Positions 34,098-43,077 of a DNA stretch of 64,000 bases are shown here, piece after piece. The first letter of the stretch is position 1. The number at the start of each line of letters is the position of its first letter. Below the pieces are notes generated by a model that saw only the letters and a program-made list of their open reading frames with translations, searched no databases and was not told the origin of the DNA. The translations under genes were made by a program, and so were the position numbers. Source of the stretch: Paracoccus chinensis (GTDB lineage: Bacteria; Pseudomonadota; Alphaproteobacteria; Rhodobacterales; Rhodobacteraceae); NCBI RefSeq assembly GCF_900102885.1, contig NZ_FNGE01000009.1, positions 90,948 to 154,947 of the forward strand, read 5' to 3'.

Positions 34098-34456
34098 ACC
34101 CCGCACCCCTGTCTCTGATCTGCGATCAGGGATGATCCTGCCTCCCTCCGGGGAGAACAGGGAGCCTGAACTTCCCCCGCTTTCTGCCACAAAAACAAGG
34201 GGCGCGGGGCCGCAGGGAGTGCAGGGAGTCAAATCCGCCCCTTCGCATACGCGCGATATGAAGGGGCTTGGGGCTGACGGGTTCTCTTATGCGTAAGGGG
34301 ACGTTTTGCCTCCCTGTACTCCCCGCCTTCACCTTCCTCATTGATATGCCTCAACAATCCACCTCTTACAGCCCTCCCTGTTACCTCCCTAACCTTCCCC
34401 CCTTTCCTCCCTTCCTCCCTGAAAAGAACAGCGAAAAGACAACAGGTGGTGTACTC
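34098..34456. other. Repeat-rich intergenic stretch, candidate replication origin
   Basis: No gene is evident in 359 bases after the helicase gene. The stretch carries several CAGGGAG units on the plus strand (34158-34164, 34213-34219, 34222-34228, the last two within tandem 9-bp GCAGGGAGT repeats) and then inverted copies CTCCCTG at 34310-34316, 34374-34380 and 34415-34421, plus near copies at 34385 and 34407. Strand-biased purine and pyrimidine tracts and clustered iterated heptamers next to a replication helicase suggest an origin; this is inference. Confidence 0.4.
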
Positions 34457-35224
34457 GTGAAGCAGGAACGCAATATCTTGAGCATGAGGGTTGAGGATCA
34501 GCGGCCGCGCCACGCCGAGTTCCTGGAAGCCGAACGGCAGCGGATGGCCCGGGTCGCCGCTGCTGCCCGTCTGGTCTCGGGCGCGACGGTTCCTGCCCAG
34601 TGCGGCGGCCGGATCATCCCCGCGCCGGGGCGCGGCCCCTTCCGGGTCGAGCCGCAGGCCGAGATGGTGCCGAACGGTACGGACGCGCGCGGGCAGGACA
34701 AGTGGGCCGAGAAGGAAGGCGGCTTCGCCGGCTGGAACCCCGTCCGTCAGATGGACGTGTTCGACCTGATGGAAGCGTCGGCGCGCCGGCGGGATGAGGA
34801 TGTGCCCTTCACGCCGGCGCAGGTCGCTGTCGCCCGGCACTACCGCGCCCTGGTCGAGCGGCATGACGCCGGAGGCATCAAGTGCTCGGCGCTGGACGGG
34901 CGGACGTCGGGCGGCACCGGCCGGGACTTCATGGACGCCTACCTGTCGGAAGGGCGCGAGATCGACGCCATCCGGCGCCGCATCGGCACGGGTGCTGCCA
35001 TGGTAGTCCGGCGCATCCGTCCCTCGGCCCGGGGCGAGGCCGCCCGGGCCACGATCCTCGATCGCGCGCTGGTGGACATGGTCTGCCTGGGCGACCGCTC
35101 CCTGTCCGATGTCCTGCGGGCGCATGGGTGGGCGGCCAAGGGCCAGACCCGCGATGCGCTGCGAGAGGCGCTGAGCGCGGCGCTGGACCGCATGATCGGA
35201 CATCGGGGAGAAAAAACCTCTTGA
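34457..35224 (+). CDS. Putative late regulator, DUF6456-like, 255 residues
   Basis: GTG 34457 is the likely start (MKQERNILSMRVEDQRPRHA); ATG 34484 is the alternative, and longer frames run into the repeat region. The C-terminal 130 residues resemble DUF6456-type proteins in order: FTPAQVAVARHYRALVERHD, a central RRIRPSARGEAARATILDRA segment, then DVLRAHGWAAKGQTRDALRE. It is the last gene before the packaging region, the position of lambda Q and other late activators. A transcription role is inferred from position and relatives, not from a clear HTH. Confidence 0.6.
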   Translation: MKQERNILSMRVEDQRPRHAEFLEAERQRMARVAAAARLVSGATVPAQCGGRIIPAPGRGPFRVEPQAEMVPNGTDARGQDKWAEKEGGFAGWNPVRQMDVFDLMEASARRRDEDVPFTPAQVAVARHYRALVERHDAGGIKCSALDGRTSGGTGRDFMDAYLSEGREIDAIRRRIGTGAAMVVRRIRPSARGEAARATILDRALVDMVCLGDRSLSDVLRAHGWAAKGQTRDALREALSAALDRMIGHRGEKTS

Positions 35225-35711
35225 CCGCTTAGGTCCGTCCGTGAGAGGAGAATCACTAATATCTATCGGTGCGCCCGGCGGGATCATGTCCCCCGGGCGC
35301 ACTGCGTTTCAGGATCAGGTGTGTAGCCGGCAGTCCCTTCGCTGATGCGGGGGCAGCTATCCCGTGGCAGCCTTTTGATCGGCAAGGGCGACCGGCCCGC
35401 CTGCCACGGCCCACATACCAGCGGAAGCCATCGTGCCGCGATGTGTTGAACTGCGGTCCGGTGCCGCGGCGCAGGGTTGCCCGGTGACCAGCGGGTTGGG
35501 AGACCCGCACTCGCGAGCGAGCGCGACTGGAGGGCGGCTGAGATCGGTCAGGCCGCGCGGCGGCGCCGGGGTCGAGCCCCACTGCCACAGGCCGGGGGCA
35601 TTTGGGTCCTTCCGAGCCCCCGGAGCTATACGGGGCCGCGAGGCGCGATGGTTTCGTCTCGGTTAACGATTGAAAAAGCCTTAACGGAGTTGCCCTGGAG
35701 TTGGTAAGGAG
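35225..35711. other. Structured non-coding region before terminase, candidate cos/packaging site
   Basis: These 487 bases contain no convincing gene. Two hairpins stand out: one at 35269-35302 with a 10-bp stem starting GTGCGCCCGG and one at 35592-35623 with an 8-bp CCGGGGGC / GCCCCCGG stem around GGGTCCTTCC. In phages with a Nu1/GpA terminase the cos site lies just upstream of the small subunit gene, so the packaging site may be here. The cut site cannot be named from sequence. Confidence 0.4.
35269..35302 (+). terminator. Strong hairpin after the early operon, possible terminator
   Basis: GTGCGCCCGG pairs with CCGGGCGCAC, extended past a mismatch by GGG/CCC, with a loop around ATCATGT. Only a weak T-run (TTTC) follows. 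It lies 44 bases after the putative late regulator, where an early-transcript terminator subject to antitermination would be expected. Confidence 0.4.
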
Positions 35712-36332
35712 ATGGCTGGTCTGAACACCACGGAGCTTGCGGCACGGCTGGCCGTGTCGAAGGCGCGGGTCAGCCAGTATGTCAGCGAGGGCAAGCTGGA
35801 CGGCTGCTACGTCGGCGAAGGCCGCGCGCGCCGCTTCGATCTTGACAAGGTGGCGCATGCCCTGGGGCGCAACCTGCATCCGGGGCAGATGCTGGGGAAC
35901 GGTTCAGCCACACGCGAGGCACTGCGCCAGATCAGCAGCGATGAACCCCCTGCCGCCGCGCCGCGATCCAAGTTCGACGGACAGCTGCCGGCGAGCGACT
36001 CTGATCGCTATGAGCTGGCGCGCACGCTCAAGGCCGAGGAAGAGGCGCGCCGCCTGCACCGCCAGAACAGGGCGGAAGAGGGGACCTGGGTGCTGGCCGA
36101 GGAGGTCGAGCGCCGCACCGCCCGCGCCATGGCGCAGGAGATCGCCCAGTTCGAGACAATGCTACGTGATGGCGCCCGGTCCGTCGCCGACGCCTTCGGC
36201 GTGGATGCCCGGGCAGTTCGCAAGGTCCTGATGGACCAGTGGCGGGTCTATCGCGCGCAACGATCGGCCGAGGTGACCGCCCAAGCGGGCGCGACGCCCA
36301 TGACGCCAGACGAGGAGGGGGCGAACGTCTGA
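35712..36332 (+). CDS. terS: Terminase small subunit (Nu1-like)
   Basis: The 206-residue protein starts MAGLNTTELAARLAVSKARV, a winged HTH for recognising the packaging site, and continues with a long helical region (EEEARRLHRQNRAEEGTWVL, then RTARAMAQEIAQFETMLRDG) for oligomerisation. ATG 35712 has AAGGAG directly upstream. It overlaps terL by one base (TGATG). This is the expected partner of a GpA-type large subunit. Confidence 0.88.
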   Translation: MAGLNTTELAARLAVSKARVSQYVSEGKLDGCYVGEGRARRFDLDKVAHALGRNLHPGQMLGNGSATREALRQISSDEPPAAAPRSKFDGQLPASDSDRYELARTLKAEEEARRLHRQNRAEEGTWVLAEEVERRTARAMAQEIAQFETMLRDGARSVADAFGVDARAVRKVLMDQWRVYRAQRSAEVTAQAGATPMTPDEEGANV

Positions 36333-38374
36333 TGGGTTTCCTGGCATCGGCCGAGGCCGCCATTCTGCGGGGCCTTGCGTCGGCCATGGTGCCACCGCCG
36401 CCGCCGGACATCACGCGCTGGTGTGAGGAGAACATCGTCTTCGACGAGCGGTCGCCGATACCGGGGCCGTTCCGCATCGAGCGCTTCCCGTTCCTGCGGG
36501 AGATCCACGAGGTGCTGAGCCCAGAGCATCCGGCCCGCGAGGTCACGGTCCGCGGCAGCGCCCAGTGGGGCAAGACGGTGTCTCTGCTGAACCCAACCGT
36601 GGCCGCCTGGCACGAATACGGGCCGCTCGACAGCCTGGTGGTGCACCCGACCACCTCGTCGGCGACCGAATGGGTGCGCAACAAGTGGATGCCGATGCGC
36701 CGGCAGGCCGCGAGCCTGCGGGACATCTTCGGCGAGGGGCGTGGGGAGCAGACCGACACGCTCTTCAACCAGGAGACCATCCGGCGGGACGGCTCACTCA
36801 AGGTGGTCAGCGCGGGCTCGCCCGATGACCTGGCGGGGACCACCCGCCGGCTGGTGATCATGGACGATGCGGCAAAGTTCGAGATGACGCCGAAGGGAGA
36901 TCCCGAGCAGCTTGCGGCGAGCCGGGCCTCCGGTTTCGAGGATGCCAAGATCGTCCGCATCTCGACGCCCCAGATCGTCGGCACCTGCCGGATCACCCGG
37001 GCGTTCGCGCGCAGCGACCAGAGGTTCTACCACGTGCCATGCCCGCACTGCGGCAACATGGCGCCGCTGACCTGGGAGAACTTCCGGCGCAACATCGAGC
37101 CGGAGCGGCTGCATGCGGCGCATTTCACCTGCGAGGCCTGCGGCTGCCTCATCACCCACAGCCACAAGGCTGCGATGGTGGCAGCGGGGAAATGGGTTCC
37201 CAGCAACCCGCGTGGGGACCACCCGGGGTTCCACCTGTGGCGGGCCTACGTGCCGCAGCGGGACTGGGCCTCGATCGCCGTCGAATACGCCCAGGTAATG
37301 GGCTGGACCGGCCTGACGGTCCAGCAGGCCACGGAGGAGGCGATCCGGAGCCAGGTCGAGCAGGCGACCGAGCAGACCTTCTGGAACGACGTCCTGGGCC
37401 TGCCCTTCGAGATGGCGTCGAAAGGGCCGGACTGGGAAGCGCTGCGCGACCGCGTCGAAAACGCCGAGCCGGGGCAGTTCCTGTCACGCGGCGTCGTTCC
37501 CGCATGCGGCGTCCTGCTGACGGCCGGGGTCGACTGTCAGCTCGACCGCATCGAGGTCAGCGTGGTGGCATTCGGGCGCGACTACCGCCGTTGGGTCGTG
37601 GATCATATCGTGATTCCGCACCACATCAGCGACGATGATGGACGGCAGGCGCTGGATGCGCTGCTGAAGGCAACCTGGCGGACGTCACTCGGCCTGCGTC
37701 TGCCGCTCGACATGATGGCGGTGGACGAAGGCTCCTATACCGAGGATGTGCGCTCCTGGGCCAAGCGGCACCCGTGGACACGGGTCATCCTGATCAAGGG
37801 CTCATCCTCCGCCAACGGCCCGATCCTCCGGCCGCAGTCGGAGCGCAAGACCAACGGCCAGCAGATCAGGCGCCAGAAGCGCAGCTGGATGCTGAACGTC
37901 AGCCAGATCAAGGCCGACTTCTACGGCTGGTTGCTGAAGGACGATCCTGCCGAGCGTGGCTATGTCGCCTTCGCCATCGGCCTTGGGGACGAGTACTACC
38001 GGCAGATAACTGCAGAGGTCCGGGTTCTGAAGCGCGCCAGTTCCGGGGTGATGGTGTCACGGTGGGAGCTGGTCGAACCGAGCCGGCGCAACGAGTGCCT
38101 GGACACGATGAACTATGCCGAGGCAGCCGCTCGCAAGAAGGGCTGGAGCGCGATGACCTGGGAGCAGTGGGACCAGCTCGAGGCCGAGCGCGGCGTGGCG
38201 CCGCCTGAAGATCAGGGAGACCTGTTCGATGCGGTGTTGCCCGCAGTCCCGCTATCCGTGCGGGCTGCCCCGCAGGAACCTTCGACCGCCCCCGACCAGG
38301 GAAGAGCCGATCCCGACCCGGGAAAGCTGGTCAAGGGCGGCTGGCTCGGCGACCGTAAAAAGAAGTGGATCTGA
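36332..38374 (+). CDS. terL: Terminase large subunit (GpA-like)
   Basis: The 680-residue packaging motor starts MGFLASAEAAILRG. The ATPase domain shows a Walker A-type GSAQWGKT at residues 75-82 and a Walker B LVIMDDA near 172; a zinc ribbon-like pair (CPHCG, CEACG) lies near 235-270; the C-terminal half holds the nuclease region with GVDCQLDRIEVSV near 398. The order matches lambda GpA-family terminases, which cut at cos. The upstream open frame is rejected because ATG 36332 overlaps the terS stop. Confidence 0.95.
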   Translation: MGFLASAEAAILRGLASAMVPPPPPDITRWCEENIVFDERSPIPGPFRIERFPFLREIHEVLSPEHPAREVTVRGSAQWGKTVSLLNPTVAAWHEYGPLDSLVVHPTTSSATEWVRNKWMPMRRQAASLRDIFGEGRGEQTDTLFNQETIRRDGSLKVVSAGSPDDLAGTTRRLVIMDDAAKFEMTPKGDPEQLAASRASGFEDAKIVRISTPQIVGTCRITRAFARSDQRFYHVPCPHCGNMAPLTWENFRRNIEPERLHAAHFTCEACGCLITHSHKAAMVAAGKWVPSNPRGDHPGFHLWRAYVPQRDWASIAVEYAQVMGWTGLTVQQATEEAIRSQVEQATEQTFWNDVLGLPFEMASKGPDWEALRDRVENAEPGQFLSRGVVPACGVLLTAGVDCQLDRIEVSVVAFGRDYRRWVVDHIVIPHHISDDDGRQALDALLKATWRTSLGLRLPLDMMAVDEGSYTEDVRSWAKRHPWTRVILIKGSSSANGPILRPQSERKTNGQQIRRQKRSWMLNVSQIKADFYGWLLKDDPAERGYVAFAIGLGDEYYRQITAEVRVLKRASSGVMVSRWELVEPSRRNECLDTMNYAEAAARKKGWSAMTWEQWDQLEAERGVAPPEDQGDLFDAVLPAVPLSVRAAPQEPSTAPDQGRADPDPGKLVKGGWLGDRKKKWI

Positions 38375-38604
38375 TGGCCATGACCTATGATGAGGAAGTG
38401 GAACTGCGGGCCGCCATTCCGGCCCTGCGCCTGGCCATCGTCAGCGGCACGACGCGCGTGACCTATGATGGCAAGACCGTCGAATACCGTTCAATCAGCG
38501 AGATGCGCGCGGCCCTGCGGTTCGCCGAGGACACGCTTGCGGGGCCTGACGCGGTGTCGCGCCGGCCATCCTTTGCCACCACACGCTTCTCGCGCGGGCT
38601 CTGA
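38374..38604 (+). CDS. gpW-like head-tail joining protein
   Basis: The 76-residue protein starts MAMTYDEEVELRAAIPALRL, overlapping terL and the portal gene by one base each. Size, position between terminase and portal, and the pattern of an initial helix followed by TTRVTYDGKTVEYRS (a beta hairpin) agree with lambda gpW, which completes the head for tail joining. Confidence 0.85.
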   Translation: MAMTYDEEVELRAAIPALRLAIVSGTTRVTYDGKTVEYRSISEMRAALRFAEDTLAGPDAVSRRPSFATTRFSRGL

Positions 38605-40112
38605 TGGAGGTCCGGCTCAACCTTTTTGACCGCGCACTTGCGGCGGTTGCCCCGCGCGTCGCGGCGAAGCGATATGCCGCGCGGGTGTCGCTGGCCAACC
38701 TGTCCCGAGCCTATGAAGGCGCGTCAGGCAGCCGGGCGACGGCAGGCTGGCGCACCACGGCCGCGTCCTCGGATGCGATCATCGCGTCGGACGGGGCGAC
38801 GCTGCGGGAACGGTCGCGCGATCTGGCCCGCAACAACCCTTATGCGGCAAAGGCGCTGCAGGTGCTGGTGAACGCGAGCGTCGGCTACGGGATCCGGCCC
38901 CGTGCCAAGGGGCAGAACAAGCGGGTGGCCGATCGACTGAATGTCCTCTGGGAGCAGTGGGCGGCCGTCTGCGATGCCGACGGTCATACGAACTTCGATG
39001 GGGTGCTGGGGCTTGTCGTCCGGCAGATGTTCGAGGGCGGTGACGGGTTCCTGATCCGGCGCTGGCGGCCGGCGTCTGCGGGTCTGCCGCTTCCGTTTCA
39101 GCTCGAGGTCCGCGAGGCCGAGCACCTGGACGAGGCGCGGGTTTCCTACGGGCCACAAGACCGCATCAACCAGGGCATCGAGTACGACGCCGGCGGACGG
39201 CGGGTGGCCTACTGGATGCACCAGGAGCACCCCGGCGACACCCACCGCTCGGTGATGGTCGGCTGGGGGTCGAAGCGCATCCCGGCCAGCGAGGTGGCGC
39301 ATCTGTTCGAGCGACAGCGGACGCAAAGCCGCGGCGTGCCGTGGGGTGCGCCGGCGATGATCGCAATCCGCGACCTGGACGACTGGATGCTGGCCGAGCG
39401 GGTGCGGAAGAAAACCGAAGCCTGCATGGTGGGCGTCCTTATCGGCGAGGACACCGAAACCACCAGCGCAAAGCCCGGGATGCTGGGTGTCGATGGTCGG
39501 CCAGTCGAGGGCTTTGAACCCGGAATGCTGGCCTATGCCAGCGGCGCCCGGGACGTGAAGTTCAACCAGCCGGCAGCGACCGCTGGCGTCTACGAGTGGA
39601 ACTCGGTGCAGGGTCACGCCATCGCGGCGGGCTACCGGGTGCCGTACGAGCTGCTCACGGGCGACCTGAAGCAGGTGAACTTCAGCAGCTCGCGCGTCGG
39701 CATGAACGAGTTCCGCAGCATGATCGAGGTGCTGCGCTGGCAGACGATCATCCCCATGGCCTGCGAGCGCGTCTGGTCGTGGTTCTGCGAGGCGGCCTAC
39801 ATCGTGGGCATCATCCCGACGCCCCATGTGCCGGTCGAGTGGGATCCGCCCGCCTTCCCGTCGGTCAACCCGCTGCAGGATGCGCAGGCTGACCTGCTGG
39901 AGGTACGGGCGGGCTTTGCCTCGCTGCCGCAGATGATCGCCAAGCGGGGCTATTCACCGGATGCGGTAGCGACCGAGCAGGCCGAGTTCCTGGCGAAGGC
40001 CGCGGCGCTCGGGCTGATCTACGATTCCGACCCTGCGAAGGTGTCGAAGGGCGGGCAGGCGCAGCAGACGGACGCGCCCGGCCCCGCGGCAGCTGGAGCG
40101 GGTCAGCAATGA
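38604..40112 (+). CDS. Portal protein (lambda GpB family)
   Basis: The 502-residue protein starts MEVRLNLFDRALAAVAPRVA and has family blocks RSRDLARNNPYAAKALQVLV near 68, FEGGDGFLIRRW near 140, VAHLFERQRTQSRGVPW near 230 and the LTGDLKQVNFSSSRVGMNEF segment near 350. The portal forms the dodecameric DNA gate of the capsid. It follows gpW with a TGATG overlap and overlaps the next gene by four bases. Confidence 0.94.
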   Translation: MEVRLNLFDRALAAVAPRVAAKRYAARVSLANLSRAYEGASGSRATAGWRTTAASSDAIIASDGATLRERSRDLARNNPYAAKALQVLVNASVGYGIRPRAKGQNKRVADRLNVLWEQWAAVCDADGHTNFDGVLGLVVRQMFEGGDGFLIRRWRPASAGLPLPFQLEVREAEHLDEARVSYGPQDRINQGIEYDAGGRRVAYWMHQEHPGDTHRSVMVGWGSKRIPASEVAHLFERQRTQSRGVPWGAPAMIAIRDLDDWMLAERVRKKTEACMVGVLIGEDTETTSAKPGMLGVDGRPVEGFEPGMLAYASGARDVKFNQPAATAGVYEWNSVQGHAIAAGYRVPYELLTGDLKQVNFSSSRVGMNEFRSMIEVLRWQTIIPMACERVWSWFCEAAYIVGIIPTPHVPVEWDPPAFPSVNPLQDAQADLLEVRAGFASLPQMIAKRGYSPDAVATEQAEFLAKAAALGLIYDSDPAKVSKGGQAQQTDAPGPAAAGAGQQ

Positions 40113-40576
40113 TGCGGAGAAACGAGCTTTTGCAAATTGTCGGAATGGACGCCGAACGCTTCAACGTCCTGCGTCGGCGGGGGCAACTGCCGTTTGATCG
40201 GAAGAATGGCCGTAGCTGGCAGCAATTCACACTAGAGGATGCTTTTCGGCTTCGGCTTATGCAGGCTTTTTTGAGTGCGGGGGTTCGGGTGCTGGCAGCT
40301 CGGGATCTAGCGGCGACTACGGCAGTGGATTTCGAGGCGCTTGAAGGCCCAGTGGAAGACGTCATGGCTGGTATAATCGGGTATCCGGCTGAAGGCGAAG
40401 AGAACGAATATTATCCCTTCTCCGGTCCTGTCGCGGGGTTTCCCAAAAAGCCCTCATTACTGATTGCCGTCAATGCGACAGAGATTGCGCGGGTTTGCCT
40501 TCGCAGGACCGAACATCTCTTGGCGACAAGAAGTGTTGCGCAAAGCGATTCCGCAAGCGCGGCAGGCTTGCACTGA
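40109..40576 (+). CDS. MerR-like HTH protein inserted in the head operon
   Basis: The product (155 residues from ATG 40109, MMRRNELLQIVGMDAERFNV) has a MerR-like winged HTH at the start (VLRRRGQLPFDRKNGRSWQQ) followed by a helical region. It is not a known head protein. Codons with A or T at third position (TTT, TTG, CAA, ATT, CTT) are much more common than in the portal and capsid genes beside it, a sign of recent acquisition. It overlaps the portal stop (ATGA), so it is translated from the late message. A regulatory role is inferred. Confidence 0.75.
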   Translation: MMRRNELLQIVGMDAERFNVLRRRGQLPFDRKNGRSWQQFTLEDAFRLRLMQAFLSAGVRVLAARDLAATTAVDFEALEGPVEDVMAGIIGYPAEGEENEYYPFSGPVAGFPKKPSLLIAVNATEIARVCLRRTEHLLATRSVAQSDSASAAGLH

Positions 40577-40596
40577 CCACCTGACAGGAGTCCGAC

Positions 40597-42681
40597 ATGG
40601 CAGACAAGAACGGTCGGCAGATCGCCGTGCCGATGATGGCGCGTGCCGCCGAGGTGCAGATCGAGGCCACGAACGCCGAGGAGCGCACCATTGATGTGGT
40701 CTGGACCACGGGCGCCACGGTGCAGCGCGCCCGGTGGGACGGGTGGGATGATCGCGTCGAATATGACGAGGAACTGATCGTCTCTGGCAACGCGGTTCGG
40801 CTGGACCGGCTGAACGCCGGGGGCCCATTCCTCGACAGCCACGATGGGTACTCGCTGCGCAGTGTCCTGGGCTCGGTCGTGCCGGGATCGGTGCGTATCG
40901 TGGGGGGGCAGGGCCATGCGACCGTCCGCCTGACGGATGCCGAGGACGTGGCTTCGCAGGTTCGCAAGATCCTCGACAAGAGCATCCGGTTCGTCAGCGT
41001 GGGCTATCGCGTCCACCGCTACGACATCGAGAAGCGCGACGGCCAGCGTGAAATCTGGCGCGCCGTCGACTGGGAGCCCTACGAGATTTCGGCTGTGCCC
41101 ATGCCCGCCGATGCCGGCGCGGTGATCCGGTCTGAGAAAGGATCGGCCCCGCAGACATTTCCCTGCGTCGTGACCCGGCACGACGTTCCCGCCGCCCCCG
41201 CGGCCCGAGGTCTGGAGACCACCATGAAAGACGACCCGAAGGCCGTCGCGGAGCACGACACCCGCGCGGCCGGCAACGACGACAAGAAGGAAACGCCCGT
41301 GACCGACGACAAGGGACGCGAGCGTCCGGCCGGCACGCCCGAGGGCGCCCCGCCTCTGACCGACAAGCAGCGTGCGGAGCTGCTGGCCGCCGAACGGCAG
41401 CGTTCGGCCGGCATCATGGGCCTGTGCGCCCGTGCGGGCATGGCCGACAAGGCGGAAAGCTACATCGAGCGCGGCGCCACGCTGGATCAGGTCCGCGCCG
41501 AGCTGTTTGACGCCCTGACCGAGCGGTCGGATGGCTATGGTCGCAAGCAGGAGCAGGCGCCGGCGATGGCCCGCGGCACTGGCGAGCGGGCCGAGCAGTT
41601 CCGCGGAGCCGTGGGCGAAGCGATCATGCACCGCATCAACCCGCGCACTCAGCTGAACGATGCCGCCCGCGAGTTCCGCGGGATGCGCATGGCGGAGATC
41701 GCCAAGCTGTGCCTGGAGCGGTCGGGCATCGACGCGCGGGGTCTTTACCCGCACGAGATCATCACCCAGGCGCTGAGTGCGCGGTCGGGCGTGGGCTATC
41801 ACACCACCTCGGACTTTGCGCTGATCGTGGGCAACGTGATGAACCGCACGCTGCGGCAGGCCTACGAGGAAACCCCGCGGACCTTCACCGCCTGGGCGCG
41901 CCGCACCACCATGCGGGACTTCCGCGCTGTCACCCGCCTGCGCGGCTGGGAAGCGCCGGACCTCCTGAAGGTCAACGAGGCGGCCGAGTTCCAGTATGGC
42001 ACCATCAGCGGCGCGGGCGAGACGATGGCGCTGGCAACCTATGGCCGGATCATCGCCTTCACCCGCCAGCTGCTGGTGAACGATGACATGGACGCCCTGG
42101 GGCGGATGCCGGAGCGCTTTGGCGTGGCGGCGGCCGACCTGGAGTCGGACATCGTCTATGGCGTCCTGCTGGCCAACCCCGTTATGTCGGACGGCAAGGC
42201 GCTGTTCCACGCCGACCACGGCAACATCGGCAGCGCCGCCATCATCAGCGATGCGTCCATCACCGCTGCGATGCAGGCCTTTGCCACCGGCAAGAACAGC
42301 CAGGGGCGCAGCATCGGCTTCCGGCCGAAATACATCATCGTGCCGCCCGGGCCGCGCGAGATGGAAGCCCGGCGCCTGCTGACCGCTGTCACCCCGGGCC
42401 GCGCGGCGGACGTGAACATCTACGCCGACTCGGGGCTGGAGATCGTGGTCGAGCCGCGTCTGATCCCGGCTTCCGGCCAGCATCCGTGGTTTCTGGCGGC
42501 CGATCCGGCGCGCGTGGACACCATCGACTACGCCTTCCTGGAAGGTCAGGAGGGCGTCTTCACCGAGACCCGTGCCGGGTTCGAGGTGGATGGTGTGGAG
42601 ACGAAGGCCCGCCACGACTTCGGCGCCGGCGCGATGGACTGGCGCGGCCTCTACAAGAACACCGGCGCGGCGCCGGCGTGA
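40597..42681 (+). CDS. Prohead protease / major capsid protein fusion
   Basis: The 694-residue protein combines an N-terminal prohead protease (about residues 10-185; His in FLDSHDGYS near 82, Ser in RFVSVGYRV near 132, acidic residue near 160) with a C-terminal major capsid domain of about 350 residues (FALIVGNVMNRTLRQAYEET near 410, VMSDGKALFHADHGN near 530, VPPGPREMEARRLL near 585). A charged scaffold-like linker (200-290) lies between. Such fusions are known in alphaproteobacterial phages; the protease should cut itself free during maturation. Ribosome site AGGAG lies before ATG 40597. Confidence 0.92.
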   Translation: MADKNGRQIAVPMMARAAEVQIEATNAEERTIDVVWTTGATVQRARWDGWDDRVEYDEELIVSGNAVRLDRLNAGGPFLDSHDGYSLRSVLGSVVPGSVRIVGGQGHATVRLTDAEDVASQVRKILDKSIRFVSVGYRVHRYDIEKRDGQREIWRAVDWEPYEISAVPMPADAGAVIRSEKGSAPQTFPCVVTRHDVPAAPAARGLETTMKDDPKAVAEHDTRAAGNDDKKETPVTDDKGRERPAGTPEGAPPLTDKQRAELLAAERQRSAGIMGLCARAGMADKAESYIERGATLDQVRAELFDALTERSDGYGRKQEQAPAMARGTGERAEQFRGAVGEAIMHRINPRTQLNDAAREFRGMRMAEIAKLCLERSGIDARGLYPHEIITQALSARSGVGYHTTSDFALIVGNVMNRTLRQAYEETPRTFTAWARRTTMRDFRAVTRLRGWEAPDLLKVNEAAEFQYGTISGAGETMALATYGRIIAFTRQLLVNDDMDALGRMPERFGVAAADLESDIVYGVLLANPVMSDGKALFHADHGNIGSAAIISDASITAAMQAFATGKNSQGRSIGFRPKYIIVPPGPREMEARRLLTAVTPGRAADVNIYADSGLEIVVEPRLIPASGQHPWFLAADPARVDTIDYAFLEGQEGVFTETRAGFEVDGVETKARHDFGAGAMDWRGLYKNTGAAPA

Positions 42682-42741
42682 TGAACCGGCCGGGCTGACA
42701 GGTCCGGCCTTCTCCTCATTTCGGGCGCGAAAGGATACGCC

Positions 42742-43077
42742 ATGAAGAACTTCATCGCCGTCGGCAACGTCATCACTGTCGTTGCACCGGCTGCCGTCAC
42801 CTCCGGCCAGGGCATGCTGGTCGGGTCCATGTTCGGGGTGGCTGCGCGGGATGCCGCGAGTGGCGCAGAGGTCGAACTGAACCTGACGGGCGTGTTCGAC
42901 CTGCCCAAGGCAGCGTCGCAGGCCTGGACGGTGGGCCAGAGGGTCTACTGGGACAGCACGGCCAAGGTCGCCACCAACGTGGTCGGCACAAACACCCTGA
43001 TCGGCGTGGCCACCATCCCGGTCGGCGGCACTGCGGGAGAAACCACCGGGCGCGTCCGGCTCAACGGTTCGTTCTGA
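42742..43077 (+). CDS. Capsid decoration protein (DUF2190 type)
   Basis: The 111-residue protein starts MKNFIAVGNVITVVAPAAVT and contains GQGMLVGSMFGVA and GQRVYWDSTAKVATNV, the hallmarks of DUF2190 capsid-cement proteins that bind the outside of the expanded capsid. It follows the capsid gene by 60 bases and overlaps the next start (TGATG). Confidence 0.88.
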   Translation: MKNFIAVGNVITVVAPAAVTSGQGMLVGSMFGVAARDAASGAEVELNLTGVFDLPKAASQAWTVGQRVYWDSTAKVATNVVGTNTLIGVATIPVGGTAGETTGRVRLNGSF

